64,000 nucleotides of DNA from positions 1-64,000 of the forward strand of contig CAYYTT010000005.1 in assembly GCA_964474635.1 (NCBI GenBank), in the 5' to 3' direction. Shown here piece after piece: positions 45,801-53,805 of this stretch (positions are counted from its first letter, which is position 1; the number at the start of each line of letters is the position of its first letter). Origin of the DNA: CAYUYV01 sp964474635 (lineage in GTDB: Bacteria > Pseudomonadota > Alphaproteobacteria > JAJFIK01). Below the pieces are notes generated by a model. The model saw only the letters and a program-made list of their open reading frames with translations. It did not search any database and had not been told where the DNA came from. The position numbers were made by a program, and so were the translations under genes.

Positions 45801-46108
45801 CCGATGGAATAAACGTCCTGCTTGTCGAACACAGGCGTCCAGGTCGTGCCGGCATTTGTGGTCTTCCAAACACCGCCGGAGCCCACGCCCACATACCACG
45901 TGGCCGGATCGTCGGGCACGATGGCAATGTCGGCGATCCGCCCCGCCGTGAAGGCCGGGCCGATATTGCGGAACTCGAACGCGCCGAAGGTCGCGCTCGC
46001 CATCGGGCCTTCGGCCTGCGCTTTGGCCTCGTCATCTTCCGCCCCCGCGCGAAGCGGTGCCAGCGCCAGGACCGGCGCAAGGGCTAGGGCAAGCAGCATC
46101 GATCTCAT
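42803..46108 (-). CDS. Exported VPS10/BNR-repeat beta-propeller protein
   Basis: 1101 residues. Signal peptide (LLALALAPVLALAPLRAGA), then two propellers built from BNR/Asp-box repeats (S.DGG.TW type: LSLDGGKTWENKG, KTTDGGETWKNV, MSDDGGETWTKL, RSADRGASWTKM, KSTDKGKTWTSL), to residue ~700. The C-terminal ~350 residues contain a jelly-roll-like segment (GKGFHRIAWDLSYPAFQ) and a coiled coil. Proteins of this type are often labelled 'glycosyl hydrolase' or sortilin-like, but catalytic residues were not identified. Probably periplasmic or secreted. The start at 46108 is set by the signal peptide and a GGGGG site. Confidence 0.8.
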   Translation of the reverse strand: MRSMLLALALAPVLALAPLRAGAEDDEAKAQAEGPMASATFGAFEFRNIGPAFTAGRIADIAIVPDDPATWYVGVGSGGVWKTTNAGTTWTPVFDKQDVYSIGSIALDPSNPHAVWVGTGENVGGRHISWGDGIYLSLDGGKTWENKGLAKSEHISTIIVHPDNSDVVFAASQGPLWSSGGDRGLYKTTDGGETWKNVLSAGEWTGVTDVVMDPRDPDRLYAATWQHHRTVAAYMGGGPESGIHMSDDGGETWTKLAGGLPGGNLGKIGLAISPIDPDVVYAAIELDRREGGVWRSADRGASWTKMSDAVGGGTGPHYYQEIYASPHAFDRLYLVSNYSQVSEDGGKTFRRLNNNRKHVDDHAVAFRPDDPDYILFGSDGGLYETYDLEKSWRFINNLPVTQYYKVAVDDAAPFYNVYGGTQDNNSHGGPSRTDNINGIRNSDWFVTLFGDGHQSATEPGNPNIMYAQWQQGNLVRVDRTTGEIVYIQPQPAPGDAPERFNWDAPIVVSSHDPKRLYHASQRLWRSDDRGDSWTALSGDLTRNEDRLQLPIMGRKWSWDAPWDILAMSKYNTITSIGESAVDENLLYAGTDDGLLQMTEDGGQSWTSIPVTALPGVPEFAFVNDIKADLFERDTVYVALDNHKYGDYKPYLFKSTDKGKTWTSLAQTLPEGHLVWRIVQDHEQPNLLFAATEFGVFFSVDGGTKWVELNGGVPTISFRDLAIQRRENDLVGASFGRGFFILDDYSPLRSVSAESLEQNALLFPGRKAWWYIPQRPLGGGDPKANQGDGFFTAPNPPFGAVFTYYLKDGLKTLEAERQETEKPLVKDGKDTPFPGFERLEKERRESAPQVWLTVRDADGNVVRRLSGPTGKGFHRIAWDLSYPAFQSPAGSRSGDDEDGGFMAPPGTYTVSLSMRVRGETMELVGPKSFEVVRMREGTLDGAAPEAVTAFWERLARLQRSVTAASRTISSLNDHMDMLKGAIGQSRSGLDSLEARWKVMRDELFALEEALDGKQSKDTIGELKRETVRDRLSAVTIGTVYSTYGPTKMHLKVIGYAEEEFEEIRVRLNTLKTDAIPDFEAALIEAGGPWVPGSPVPPAVTDL

Positions 46109-46267
46109 GGAAACCCCCAGTGTTTCGGATCGTTGTTGTCTCAAATTCGCGTTGGTCTTCGCCGTTTGTATTAAAGCTCCATCGTGGCATAGGGCGCATT
46201 GTCCTGGCAAACCGGGTGCGGGGCTCCGCGAGCCGCGCCTGTGGACACAAAAGCCGCCCGTTTGAAC

Positions 46268-46301
46268 AAAAAAAGGCGGGCTTCAAATTAATGAGCCCGC
46301 C
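46268..46301 (-). terminator. Rho-independent terminator downstream of the MFS gene
   Basis: Arms GGCGGGC (46275-46281) and GCCCGCC (46295-46301) form a 7-bp GC stem; on the minus strand the hairpin is followed by seven T (46274-46268). It lies 29 bp after the MFS stop codon. Confidence 0.88.
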
Positions 46302-46329
46302 TTTCGTGTCTGCATGGTCCCGCGCTCCC

Positions 46330-47742
46330 CTACCGGGCTACCAGGTCCTTCTGGAGGTGGCGTCCGGCCAACAGGAACATGAGGCCGCCAATGGCATAAA
46401 GTGACGCCGTGATGGTCATGGCGAACCGCAGGCCGGAGCCGGTGGCCTCCCGGCACGCGGCCGTCAGCTCAGGACTGAGTTCGGACAGATTCCCTTTGCA
46501 CACGAAGCGGTCGAGCGTGTCCGAGAACGGCGAGTCCAGCAGCATGCCGTCGATGGCGGCATCACTCAGGGCGCCGACGAACAGCGGGCCCAGGCCATAG
46601 CCGATCAGATTGACGATGAACAGCAGGATCGCGATGGCGGTCGCCCTTGTCCGCATGCCGACAACACCCTGGCCAATGGTGTATTGGGAGGTCAGGTAGC
46701 CGTATTTCGACAGGCCCGCGAGGCACAGACAGGCGAGCGCAAGGGCAGGATCCTCCGTGTTGAAACCCACATAATAAAGGGGCACGGACAGAGTCAGGCC
46801 GAGGGCCGGCAGCCAGGCAATGGCATTGGGATGGCGCGGCGTGATCTTCTCCACCACAAACCCCAGGGCAATGGTCCCGAAAGCGGACGCCAGCGCGATG
46901 GGCACGTTGAATTCAAGGGCCGCTTCACCGACCGTGAGCCCCAAATTGCGTTGCAGATAGGGGCTCATGAAGTTGCTGACGCCATAGCCGCAAAACGCGG
47001 CGATCGTGGCGCCGCCGGTCATGTACCAGTAGCTGGGTTTCGACATCAGCTCGCGGATGGCCTGGCTGAAGCTGGCGCGTTCCAACCGGGGCGTGTCGGA
47101 CGGGTCGGTGAAGCCGCGGGGCGGCTCCTTGATCGTGAGCTTGATGACGATCGCAAGGATAATCCCCGGCAGGCCCAGGTAAATGAAAGCCTCGCGCCAG
47201 GACAGGGCTTCGGCGATCTGCCCGCCAAACCCGTTGGCCAGCACCGAGCCCAGGGTAACGCCCATGGCATAGACGCCGAGGGCCGTGCCGCGGGCCTTGG
47301 GGATGAAATAATCCGCAATGAGAGAATTGGCCGGCGGCGTACACCCGGCTTCGCCAATGCCGACACCGATTCGAAAGACCAGCAGCATCAGGAAGCTGCC
47401 CGCCAGGCCGCACAAGGCCGTCATGGTCGACCACAGGGCCACGCAGATCGCGATGATGGTGACCCGGTTGTAGGTCTCCGCGGCCCGGGCAATGGGGATG
47501 CCCAGGATCGTGTAAAGCAGCGCGAAGCCGAACCCGGACAACAGGCCGAACTGCCAATCCTGGAGCTGAAACTCCCGGATCAGGGGTTCGGCGACGACCC
47601 CGATCAGAACCCGGTCAATGAAATTGAAGGTGTAAACCACCAGAAGCGAGATCAGCACATAGGTCCGGTATCCCGGTGTGCCAAAGCCCGTCGTGGGGCT
47701 GCCAAAGGTGCTCGCTCCCCCGGGGGAAAGGGTTTGGGTCAT
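46330..47742 (-). CDS. MFS transporter (spinster-like)
   Basis: 470 residues with twelve predicted helices. Between helices 2 and 3 lies the MFS motif region (LLSGFGFALLYTILGIPIARAAE), followed by GIGEAGCTPPANSLIADYF, which is typical of the spinster-like branch found next to catabolic genes in alphaproteobacteria. It imports or exports a small organic molecule across the inner membrane; the substrate is unknown. It follows a GST-like and an amidohydrolase gene on the same strand, so the cargo may be the substrate or product of those enzymes. ATG 47742 follows GGAAGGA; a GTG at 47772 is an alternative. Confidence 0.87.
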   Translation of the reverse strand: MTQTLSPGGASTFGSPTTGFGTPGYRTYVLISLLVVYTFNFIDRVLIGVVAEPLIREFQLQDWQFGLLSGFGFALLYTILGIPIARAAETYNRVTIIAICVALWSTMTALCGLAGSFLMLLVFRIGVGIGEAGCTPPANSLIADYFIPKARGTALGVYAMGVTLGSVLANGFGGQIAEALSWREAFIYLGLPGIILAIVIKLTIKEPPRGFTDPSDTPRLERASFSQAIRELMSKPSYWYMTGGATIAAFCGYGVSNFMSPYLQRNLGLTVGEAALEFNVPIALASAFGTIALGFVVEKITPRHPNAIAWLPALGLTLSVPLYYVGFNTEDPALALACLCLAGLSKYGYLTSQYTIGQGVVGMRTRATAIAILLFIVNLIGYGLGPLFVGALSDAAIDGMLLDSPFSDTLDRFVCKGNLSELSPELTAACREATGSGLRFAMTITASLYAIGGLMFLLAGRHLQKDLVAR

Positions 47743-47925
47743 CTGGGCGTCCTTCCCGTTGGTCCGGTTCACGGCCGCAGGTTGTGCGGACCGGAACCTG
47801 GCCTGTTGCCATTCTGTGATGTCTTGCGCGGCTTAAGCATCATTGAACGGCTAGCGGGCAGGCACAAGGCCCCCGCGCCGGCCGCCGGTCCACGCCGAAA
47901 GAGTGCCCTACACTCGGCTTAAGGA

Positions 47926-48693
47926 CTAGAAGTCAAGCGGGTAGACGAGATGGTTGCGGAAAATCATGTCCCGATGCTCCAGAAGCTGGGGATCGAGCGC
48001 TTGCAGGACGGGATCAGGGGTAGAGCTGTACATCTGCCTGATGTAATCCGGCATCGGCGCCACATCGTCCGGCATCGGCTTGAGGATCTGCGCAAAACTT
48101 GCCCAGTAGATGTCGAGGCAGGTCAGCGCTTGGCCCGCCAGATAGGCGTGCCCCATGGATTTCTGCATACGGAGGGTCTCGGCCAGCAGGTCCAGGATCT
48201 CCACGCAGCGTTCGGCCGCCGAGGCCTTTGACATCTCCCAAAAGCCATAGGCATCGCGCATGGTGGCAAAGCCTTCGCCGATTTTTTCGCGCGGCACATG
48301 CTGGTCGGGCAGCATGGCGATCCGCCGGCACCAGCCAAGCCCGCCTTCGCCGCAGATTTCGTGGGACAGGCCAATGGTAAGGGCCCGCGTGGCCGGGTTG
48401 GCCGGGAGGAGGGGCTTTTCAGGGGCAAGACGCTCAGCAAGCATGAGGATTTCAAGCCAGCCCGAACGCGGCGCCTCGTCGTTCCAAACGGCGACGGGTG
48501 CGTTGCGGCACCCGGTCCAGGCCACCAGATCCTCATTGGCCTGGCCGCCATATTGGGCAACGGGCGTGTAGGCAATGCCCTTGACGTGGAAGATCGATTT
48601 GGCGGATTCGCTCCAGGGGCCGGGAACGCCCCGGGTCAGCGCGAGGCGCAGCCCGGGCATGCTCCGCGCCTCGTTCACATCCTTGTAGTCCAT
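47926..48693 (-). CDS. Glutathione S-transferase-like protein
   Basis: 255 residues. The N-terminal ~90 residues resemble a GST thioredoxin-fold domain (LTRGVPGPWSESAKSIFHVKGIAYTPV, then CRNAPVAVWNDEAPRSGWLEILMLAERL, in the place of the PxLxD/ES glutathione segment). The rest is helical (ALTCLDIYWASFAQIL, equivalent to the GST helix-6 N-capping box). It is divergent and may lack standard GST activity. Start ATG with GGGAGGGTG upstream. It lies 69 bp after the amidohydrolase gene and 183 bp before the MFS gene, same strand. Confidence 0.65.
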   Translation of the reverse strand: MDYKDVNEARSMPGLRLALTRGVPGPWSESAKSIFHVKGIAYTPVAQYGGQANEDLVAWTGCRNAPVAVWNDEAPRSGWLEILMLAERLAPEKPLLPANPATRALTIGLSHEICGEGGLGWCRRIAMLPDQHVPREKIGEGFATMRDAYGFWEMSKASAAERCVEILDLLAETLRMQKSMGHAYLAGQALTCLDIYWASFAQILKPMPDDVAPMPDYIRQMYSSTPDPVLQALDPQLLEHRDMIFRNHLVYPLDF

Positions 48694-48762
48694 GTCACCC
48701 TCCCTGGCGGTGCGGCGCCAAAGGGGGAGGCCGGAGGATGGGCCATACCCGTGCTTGGCGCG

Positions 48763-50256
48763 TTAACTGGGCCGACGTCCCTGGGCTTCCCACAGGGCAA
48801 GAAAATCGTGCCGTGTCTTGGGGCCTAGGGTCCGAAAGCTCGGATTTGGCGCCACGCGATACTCCGCCTTGGTGGCACCGAGCGTATCTTGCCGGCCCGA
48901 ACGCTTCAGGGCTATAGGGTCCAGATCGTGGATCCGCGCGGCGTTGAGGCCGAAGATCTTCGCCTTGGCCTCCTTGGTTAGCGGCGGGTAGCCGAAACGT
49001 TCCTGAAACCCGACTGAAATCTCAAAGGCCCGGAAGGTCTGGATCTGGTCCTGGGGGCTGCCGTACCACAGGCTGTCCGTACCCCAGCAGATACGATCCT
49101 CGCCAAAATGGAGCAGAAGCTTGCCAAGCACATGGGCGGCCTCGTCCGGGCGCCCCATGACGTGGCGCCACACGCTGCCGAGTTCCGCATAGAGATTGCC
49201 CTCATTGGGCGTGAACCCTGCCTGCCAGTGCGCGGAAATCAGGCGATTGATTCCATAGTCCGCGCGCGGATCGAAGGGCCCCTCGGGCAGATCCGGCTCA
49301 AAGCCGGAATGGAAGCACACGAAGGTCATGTCCGGATAGAGTTTGGCGGCCCGGGCGATGTCGCCCGGGTGGGAGTACTGATAATCGAGATAGGGCAGGG
49401 GCATGCCCCGATGGGCGCAGACGACCTTGACGCCCAGGCCCTTGGCCCGTTCGAGGAAGGGCCGACCATGGGTCTCATCATCCATGGCAAAGCCCACACC
49501 CTCCGGGCCCCATTGGGGATAGATCGTCCAGGCATCCACCTTGAGGTCGCCGACCTGGGCTGCCATTCGGTCAAGCGCGCCGTCCTCGTTCGGCAGGACG
49601 CCGGCGTGGATCAGGCCGCGGGTGCGCCCGCCGATCAGATCGAGGATGTTTTTGGCATCGCGGACATAGTCCGATTGCGTTCCATTCGTGCCCGCGCCGT
49701 CCCACAGAACGGAGACGACGGCCATGTCCGTGTCCGAATCGAGAAACACTTCCTTGGCGAGCGCCTGGGCAGCATAGGATGGCGACCCATCGCCGGACGC
49801 GCCGTTGGCGGAGGATCCATTGGATGTTCCGAAAACCGAGGCGAGCGCGCCGTGCCAGACCTCGCCCTCCCGGCCCAGCACCCCCGCATTGGCCGGATCG
49901 ACGCAATGGGTCTGCATATCCAGAATGAATTCGGTGCCCCCCAAGGTGCGGGCGGCCAGGTCCTGGTCGAAGGCCGCCTCGTCCGGGATGGCGTAGCGCC
50001 CACCGGCTGCGCCGAAGGCCTCGTGCACTTCATTGAACGCGAGCAGGGTCGTGGCCACGCCTGAGGGTGTCTTGAACAGTGTGCGGCGCGTGTGCCCGGT
50101 GGCCCGGGCCACATCGTCGGCGCGGTCGCGGGCGTGATTGTTGGCCGTGCGTTCGGCCTCGTTGAGGGGACGCGGCGGGACTTCACCGTTCGATGTCGCA
50201 TTGATCTTGATCGGCAGGCGTATCCCCGCCGGATCAAAATCCCAGTCCGCAGCCAT
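48763..50256 (-). CDS. Amidohydrolase-family protein (PF04909-like TIM barrel)
   Basis: 497 residues, longer than the common ~300-residue members because of an N-terminal extension. Metal-ligand positions are suggested by FILDMQTHCVDP, KVVCAHRGMP, FVCFHSGFEPD and ICWGTDSLWYGSPQ (late aspartate), the usual pattern of ACMSD/LigJ-type decarboxylases and hydratases. It acts on an unknown, perhaps aromatic, carboxylic substrate. ATG 50256 follows GAGAGGAGACC. It heads the minus-strand set amidohydrolase, GST-like, MFS. Confidence 0.8.
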   Translation of the reverse strand: MAADWDFDPAGIRLPIKINATSNGEVPPRPLNEAERTANNHARDRADDVARATGHTRRTLFKTPSGVATTLLAFNEVHEAFGAAGGRYAIPDEAAFDQDLAARTLGGTEFILDMQTHCVDPANAGVLGREGEVWHGALASVFGTSNGSSANGASGDGSPSYAAQALAKEVFLDSDTDMAVVSVLWDGAGTNGTQSDYVRDAKNILDLIGGRTRGLIHAGVLPNEDGALDRMAAQVGDLKVDAWTIYPQWGPEGVGFAMDDETHGRPFLERAKGLGVKVVCAHRGMPLPYLDYQYSHPGDIARAAKLYPDMTFVCFHSGFEPDLPEGPFDPRADYGINRLISAHWQAGFTPNEGNLYAELGSVWRHVMGRPDEAAHVLGKLLLHFGEDRICWGTDSLWYGSPQDQIQTFRAFEISVGFQERFGYPPLTKEAKAKIFGLNAARIHDLDPIALKRSGRQDTLGATKAEYRVAPNPSFRTLGPKTRHDFLALWEAQGRRPS

Positions 50257-50372
50257 TTCGGTCTCCTCTCAAACAATACCTGGGGCGTGTGCGGGAAAAC
50301 CTGAAAGCGGCATGCTCAAACGCCCCGGACCGGTTCCCCTGATCCGTGGGCCGTGTCGCCGGGGATGTCCTC

Positions 50373-51797
50373 TCAGGGTTTCAAGGCGGCCGCCACCGCC
50401 GCTGCGAACTCAACGGCGCCGGGTGCACCCTGATTTGTGGCCCCGAGACGGACAATCACAAGGCGTTCTTGAGGCATCATGAAGATGAACTGGCCCTGGA
50501 AGCCCCATGCGAAAAGAGTGCCGCTCGGCAGAATGCCCCGAGTCGCGGCCCGTGCGTCCGAAACCCAAAACCCGGCGCCGTATCCGATATCGCCCGATTG
50601 CGGCGTCGCCCGGGTCAGGTCGGCCAGCCGCTCGGCACTAATGACGGGGGCTTCACCGGAACGGCCGCCGTCCACAATCAACTGCCCGAAGCGCGCCCAA
50701 TCGCGCGCCGAGGCCAGCATGTAGGAACTGCCCACGAAGGTGCCCCGTTGATCGGGCTCCATCACGGCCGTGCTCATGCCCAGGGGGGCAAACAGGGCCC
50801 CGGTCATAAAGCCATGCATGCCGGCAAGACCGTCGCCGACGATTTCCTGCAGACGGGCCATGGCAAGCACCGTGTTCCCACTCATGTATTCATAGTGATC
50901 CGCCACCGGATATTGCAGCGGGCGTGACGCCGCATAGGCCGCCATATCGCTCTCCAGGAACAGCATGCGCGAATTTTCGTCGAATCCGTCATTTCGTTCC
51001 GTTAACGCAAGGCCGCTGACCATCCGCAAAAGGTCGTCAAGACTGATTTGTGAACGAGGATCATCGAGCGCGCGCCACAGGGGCAGGGCACCCGGCGCGG
51101 CGAGATCGATCCCTTTGCGGTCGGACAGAATACCGGCGAGGACGGCCGTCACGCTCTTGGTCATGGACCAGCCCGGCAAAGGGGTTTCGCTCGTCACGCC
51201 GGGCGCGTAGCGCTCCGCCACCAGAACATTGTCGTGCAGGACAAGGGTCGCCAGTGTGTTGCGCGGGGCCGGCGCATCGGCCGGCGTGTTGAAAGCGCCG
51301 TCCACGGCCTTTTGCAGGGCCTCGGCATCGAAATGCTCATTCCGGTGGACCTGGTCGAGTGCCATCATGGTAGGCGCCATGGTTTTGGACACTCGCGAGG
51401 ACACCCCGCCGCGCCCCACCGCCGGCATCAGTCCCAATTCGACCGGGGCCGGGTTCATCACAAGCGTCTCATCACGGACCAGTGTGCAACCCACGCGCGG
51501 CCGGTGAACGGCCTTCGCCGAAAAGGCAAAGGCGACCGTCACGGTCACGGATGGCTCGCCCGCGTCTATGTCGTAGCGTGCGAATTGATCCGCGGTGCCG
51601 AGTAGGGGGCCGACATACAAGTCCCAGGCGTCCTCGGGCTCCAGTTTCGAGACAAATGTCAGCGAACAGAGTTGCTTTGCGGCAATGCCGGCTCCGACCG
51701 GCAGCATGGATTGGCCCACGGGAGAGAAGGCCACGGCGGCCAGACCGGCCGCGATCAGGACGATCAGCGCGATCACAAGCGTGCGAATGACGGCCAT
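50373..51797 (-). CDS. Serine hydrolase, class C beta-lactamase/esterase fold, membrane-anchored
   Basis: 474 residues. An N-terminal hydrophobic helix (VIRTLVIALIVLIAAGLAAVAF) anchors or exports it. The nucleophile motif SxxK is SMTK in LPGWSMTKSVTAVLAG, the YxN-type motif is YMSGN, and a late HTG/KTG-like region lies near GILPSGTLFAWGFQGQF. The family includes EstB-type esterases, D-alanyl peptidases and 6-aminohexanoate-dimer hydrolases; the substrate is unknown. ATG 51797 follows AAGGAGCCC; a longer frame from 51920 is arginine-rich. It is divergent from the TetR gene. Confidence 0.85.
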   Translation of the reverse strand: MAVIRTLVIALIVLIAAGLAAVAFSPVGQSMLPVGAGIAAKQLCSLTFVSKLEPEDAWDLYVGPLLGTADQFARYDIDAGEPSVTVTVAFAFSAKAVHRPRVGCTLVRDETLVMNPAPVELGLMPAVGRGGVSSRVSKTMAPTMMALDQVHRNEHFDAEALQKAVDGAFNTPADAPAPRNTLATLVLHDNVLVAERYAPGVTSETPLPGWSMTKSVTAVLAGILSDRKGIDLAAPGALPLWRALDDPRSQISLDDLLRMVSGLALTERNDGFDENSRMLFLESDMAAYAASRPLQYPVADHYEYMSGNTVLAMARLQEIVGDGLAGMHGFMTGALFAPLGMSTAVMEPDQRGTFVGSSYMLASARDWARFGQLIVDGGRSGEAPVISAERLADLTRATPQSGDIGYGAGFWVSDARAATRGILPSGTLFAWGFQGQFIFMMPQERLVIVRLGATNQGAPGAVEFAAAVAAALKP

Positions 51798-52003
51798 GGG
51801 CTCCTTCCTGGGTCTTCGGGCCCCGCGTCCGGGGGGCCGCGAGGGTTTGGCGGGTTGAACCGGCCCGGGAGCCGTCGTCCGCATCCCTTCAAGTCTACGA
51901 TGTTGCGCCGCGCGGCGCACGATCTCGCCGCGCCGCGTGTCTTGACCTCACCCCAGGACCGCCCATGTCCGCGCTGTATAGTGCGTCATCCGCCGTAGGA
52001 CCA

Positions 52004-52019
52004 GAACGGTCGCCCGTTC
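52004..52019. promoter_or_regulatory. Candidate operator upstream of the TetR gene
   Basis: A 16-bp perfect palindrome, GAACGG-TCGC-CCGTTC, lies 17 bp before the TetR start codon in the divergent region shared with the serine hydrolase gene. Its size and place fit an autoregulatory TetR operator, but there is no direct evidence. Confidence 0.45.
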
Positions 52020-52035
52020 ACAGCAGGGAAAAGAC

Positions 52036-52641
52036 ATGGGCCGACCCCGGGAATTCGATGTGAGCGAAGCGGTCGAGCGGGCCATGACCGTCTTTTGGGA
52101 CAAGGGCTATGAGGGCGCGTCCCTGCCAGATCTGCTGTGCGGTATGGGGATCGCGCGGGGTAGTCTCTACAAGGCGTTTGGCGACAAAAAACAGCTCTTT
52201 ATGGCGTCGCTCAACTGTTATCGCGTACAGGTTGTCGATCCGGCAACGCAGGCGATCACCCACGGCGCCCAGGAGGCGGCCCGTGACCGCCTGGAAAGCT
52301 TTTTTGCCCATGTGGGCACCGCCGTGAAGGCGGGCGATCGGCGCGGGTGTCTGCTGTGCAATTTGGCGGCCGGGCCGGCCTGCGCCGATCCCGATATCTC
52401 CGCGGCCGTCACCTCCATGCTGGGCCGGATCACCCACGCCTTCGACGTGGTTCTTGCCGAAATTCCCGCCGCTCCTCCGCTCAGCGACGCCGAGCGCGGC
52501 CAGCGCGCGAAGGGGCTCACGGCGTCCTATGTGGGCCTCCAGGTCTTGGCGAAGGCCGGCGCGGGCGAGGCCCTCCTCATCGAGACGGCGCGCGCGAGCA
52601 TGGCCGCCTTTTGTCCCCAAAGCGCGCATGCACCAGCCTGA
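52036..52641 (+). CDS. TetR/AcrR family transcriptional regulator
   Basis: 201 residues. N-terminal helix-turn-helix: DVSEAVERAMTVFWDKGYEGASLPDLLCGMGIARGSLYKAFGDKKQLF, a textbook TetR_N domain. The C-terminal ligand/dimer domain includes CLLCNLAAGPACADPDISAAV, similar to the TetR_C_16/YxaF-type region with its two cysteines. It likely represses a neighbour: the divergent serine hydrolase or the downstream SDR. Start ATG follows AGGGAAAA. Confidence 0.88.
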   Translation: MGRPREFDVSEAVERAMTVFWDKGYEGASLPDLLCGMGIARGSLYKAFGDKKQLFMASLNCYRVQVVDPATQAITHGAQEAARDRLESFFAHVGTAVKAGDRRGCLLCNLAAGPACADPDISAAVTSMLGRITHAFDVVLAEIPAAPPLSDAERGQRAKGLTASYVGLQVLAKAGAGEALLIETARASMAAFCPQSAHAPA

Positions 52642-52778
52642 GGGCGGCAGGCGAGGAGCCCGGATCCGCGCCGGAGGCGGTTCGCGGCCTTGAGCGCGGT
52701 GCGCATGATCCGCCCCTGGCGAGCGCCACGCCCTGTGCGGCATTCCGCGCGCCGACCTCCACGTGCCATAATGGGGCG

Positions 52779-52950
52779 CCACTGGACGCCGCCACTAGAC
52801 GCCGCCACTAGACGCCGNNNNNNNNNNNNNNNNNNNNNNNNNNNNNNNNNNNNNNNNNNNNNNNNNNNNNNNNNNNNNNNNNNNNNNNNNNNNNNNNNNN
52901 NNNNNNNNNNNNNNNNNGACGCCGCCACTAGACGCCGCCACTAGACGCCG
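52779..52950. repeat. 13-bp tandem repeat (minisatellite) interrupted by an assembly gap
   Basis: The unit CCACTAGACGCCG is seen at 52779-52791 (one change), 52792-52804 and 52805-52817, and again after the N run at 52925-52937 and 52938-52950 plus a partial unit at 52918-52924. The true copy number is unknown because the gap falls inside the array. Confidence 0.9.
52818..52917. other. Assembly gap (100 N)
   Basis: Exactly 100 N, a common placeholder for a gap of unknown length. Both sides are the same 13-bp tandem repeat, so short reads probably could not span the array. Confidence 0.98.
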
Positions 52951-52992
52951 TTGTCCGGTGATCCGCGAAAAGAGCAAAAGGGGAGGATCTCC

Positions 52993-53796
52993 ATGGGACG
53001 CGTCAGCGGTAAAATCGCCCTTGTGACGGGGGCATCAAGCGGTCTTGGCTTGGGGGCCTCCATTGTCCTGGCCCAGGAAGGGGCCACCATCGTCATGACG
53101 GATGTCGACCTGACGGCCGGACGCGATGCCGCGCGCTCCATCAATGAGGCCGGGGGCCGGGCCATCTTCCACGACCACGACGTAACCGATGAAGCCGCCT
53201 GGGCGACCACGATCGCGCACATCCGGCGTGACCAGCGCCGGCTCGACATTCTGGTCAATAATGCGGGCATCGCGCTCAACCACGACACCTTGGAGATGTC
53301 ACTGGCCGACTGGCGCCGTCAGATGGCGGTCAATGTCGATGGTGTCTTTTTGGGCTGCAAGCACGGTATTCCGCTCATGGCCGAGGGCGGCGGCGGATCG
53401 GTGATCAATGTTTCTTCCGTCGCCGGATTGCGGGGCGCGGCTGGGCTTGCGGGCTATTGCGCGACCAAGGGCGCGGTTCGCCTGTTCACCAAGGCGCTGG
53501 CGCTGGAATGCGCCCAGGCGGGCAATGGCGTCCGCGTCAATTCGGTCCATCCCGGCATCATCGAAACGCCGATCTGGAACCGGATGGAGAACATGGACGG
53601 CACGATTGCCCAGGCCATGGGCGGCCCCGATGGGGCAAACCAGCTCGATGTGCGCAAGCTTGCCCCCATGGTGCCCATGGGGACGGTCGGCGTTCCGGCG
53701 GACATCGCCGCGGGCGTTCTTTATCTCGCCAGTGACGACAGCCGCTATGTGACGGGCTCGGAGCTTGTCATCGACGGCGGCATGACCGCCGGGTGA
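52993..53796 (+). CDS. SDR family NAD(P)-dependent oxidoreductase
   Basis: 267 residues. Classical short-chain dehydrogenase: cofactor loop TGASSGLGLG, aspartate after strand 2 (MTDVDLT, favouring NAD), NNAG in ILVNNAGIAL, catalytic serine in INVSSVAG and YxxxK in GYCATKG. The C-terminal LASDDSRYVTGSELVIDGGM is the usual family ending. It oxidises or reduces an unknown alcohol or ketone (3-alpha/20-beta-hydroxysteroid dehydrogenase-like group). ATG 52993 follows GGGGAGGATCT. The tandem repeat lies directly upstream, where the promoter should be. Confidence 0.9.
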   Translation: MGRVSGKIALVTGASSGLGLGASIVLAQEGATIVMTDVDLTAGRDAARSINEAGGRAIFHDHDVTDEAAWATTIAHIRRDQRRLDILVNNAGIALNHDTLEMSLADWRRQMAVNVDGVFLGCKHGIPLMAEGGGGSVINVSSVAGLRGAAGLAGYCATKGAVRLFTKALALECAQAGNGVRVNSVHPGIIETPIWNRMENMDGTIAQAMGGPDGANQLDVRKLAPMVPMGTVGVPADIAAGVLYLASDDSRYVTGSELVIDGGMTAG

Positions 53797-53805
53797 CCCT
53801 GCGCT

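Noticed and set aside
42698..46087. 1129-codon plus-strand frame opposite the VPS10/BNR gene
   Set aside because: It is the antisense of a gene with clear Asp-box repeats and a signal peptide; its translation is His/Arg/Gly-rich with no known domain, a usual effect of high GC.
52779..52950. Possible CRISPR array at the repeats around the N gap
   Set aside because: The 13-bp units are directly adjacent with no spacers, and no cas genes are nearby; it is a simple tandem repeat.
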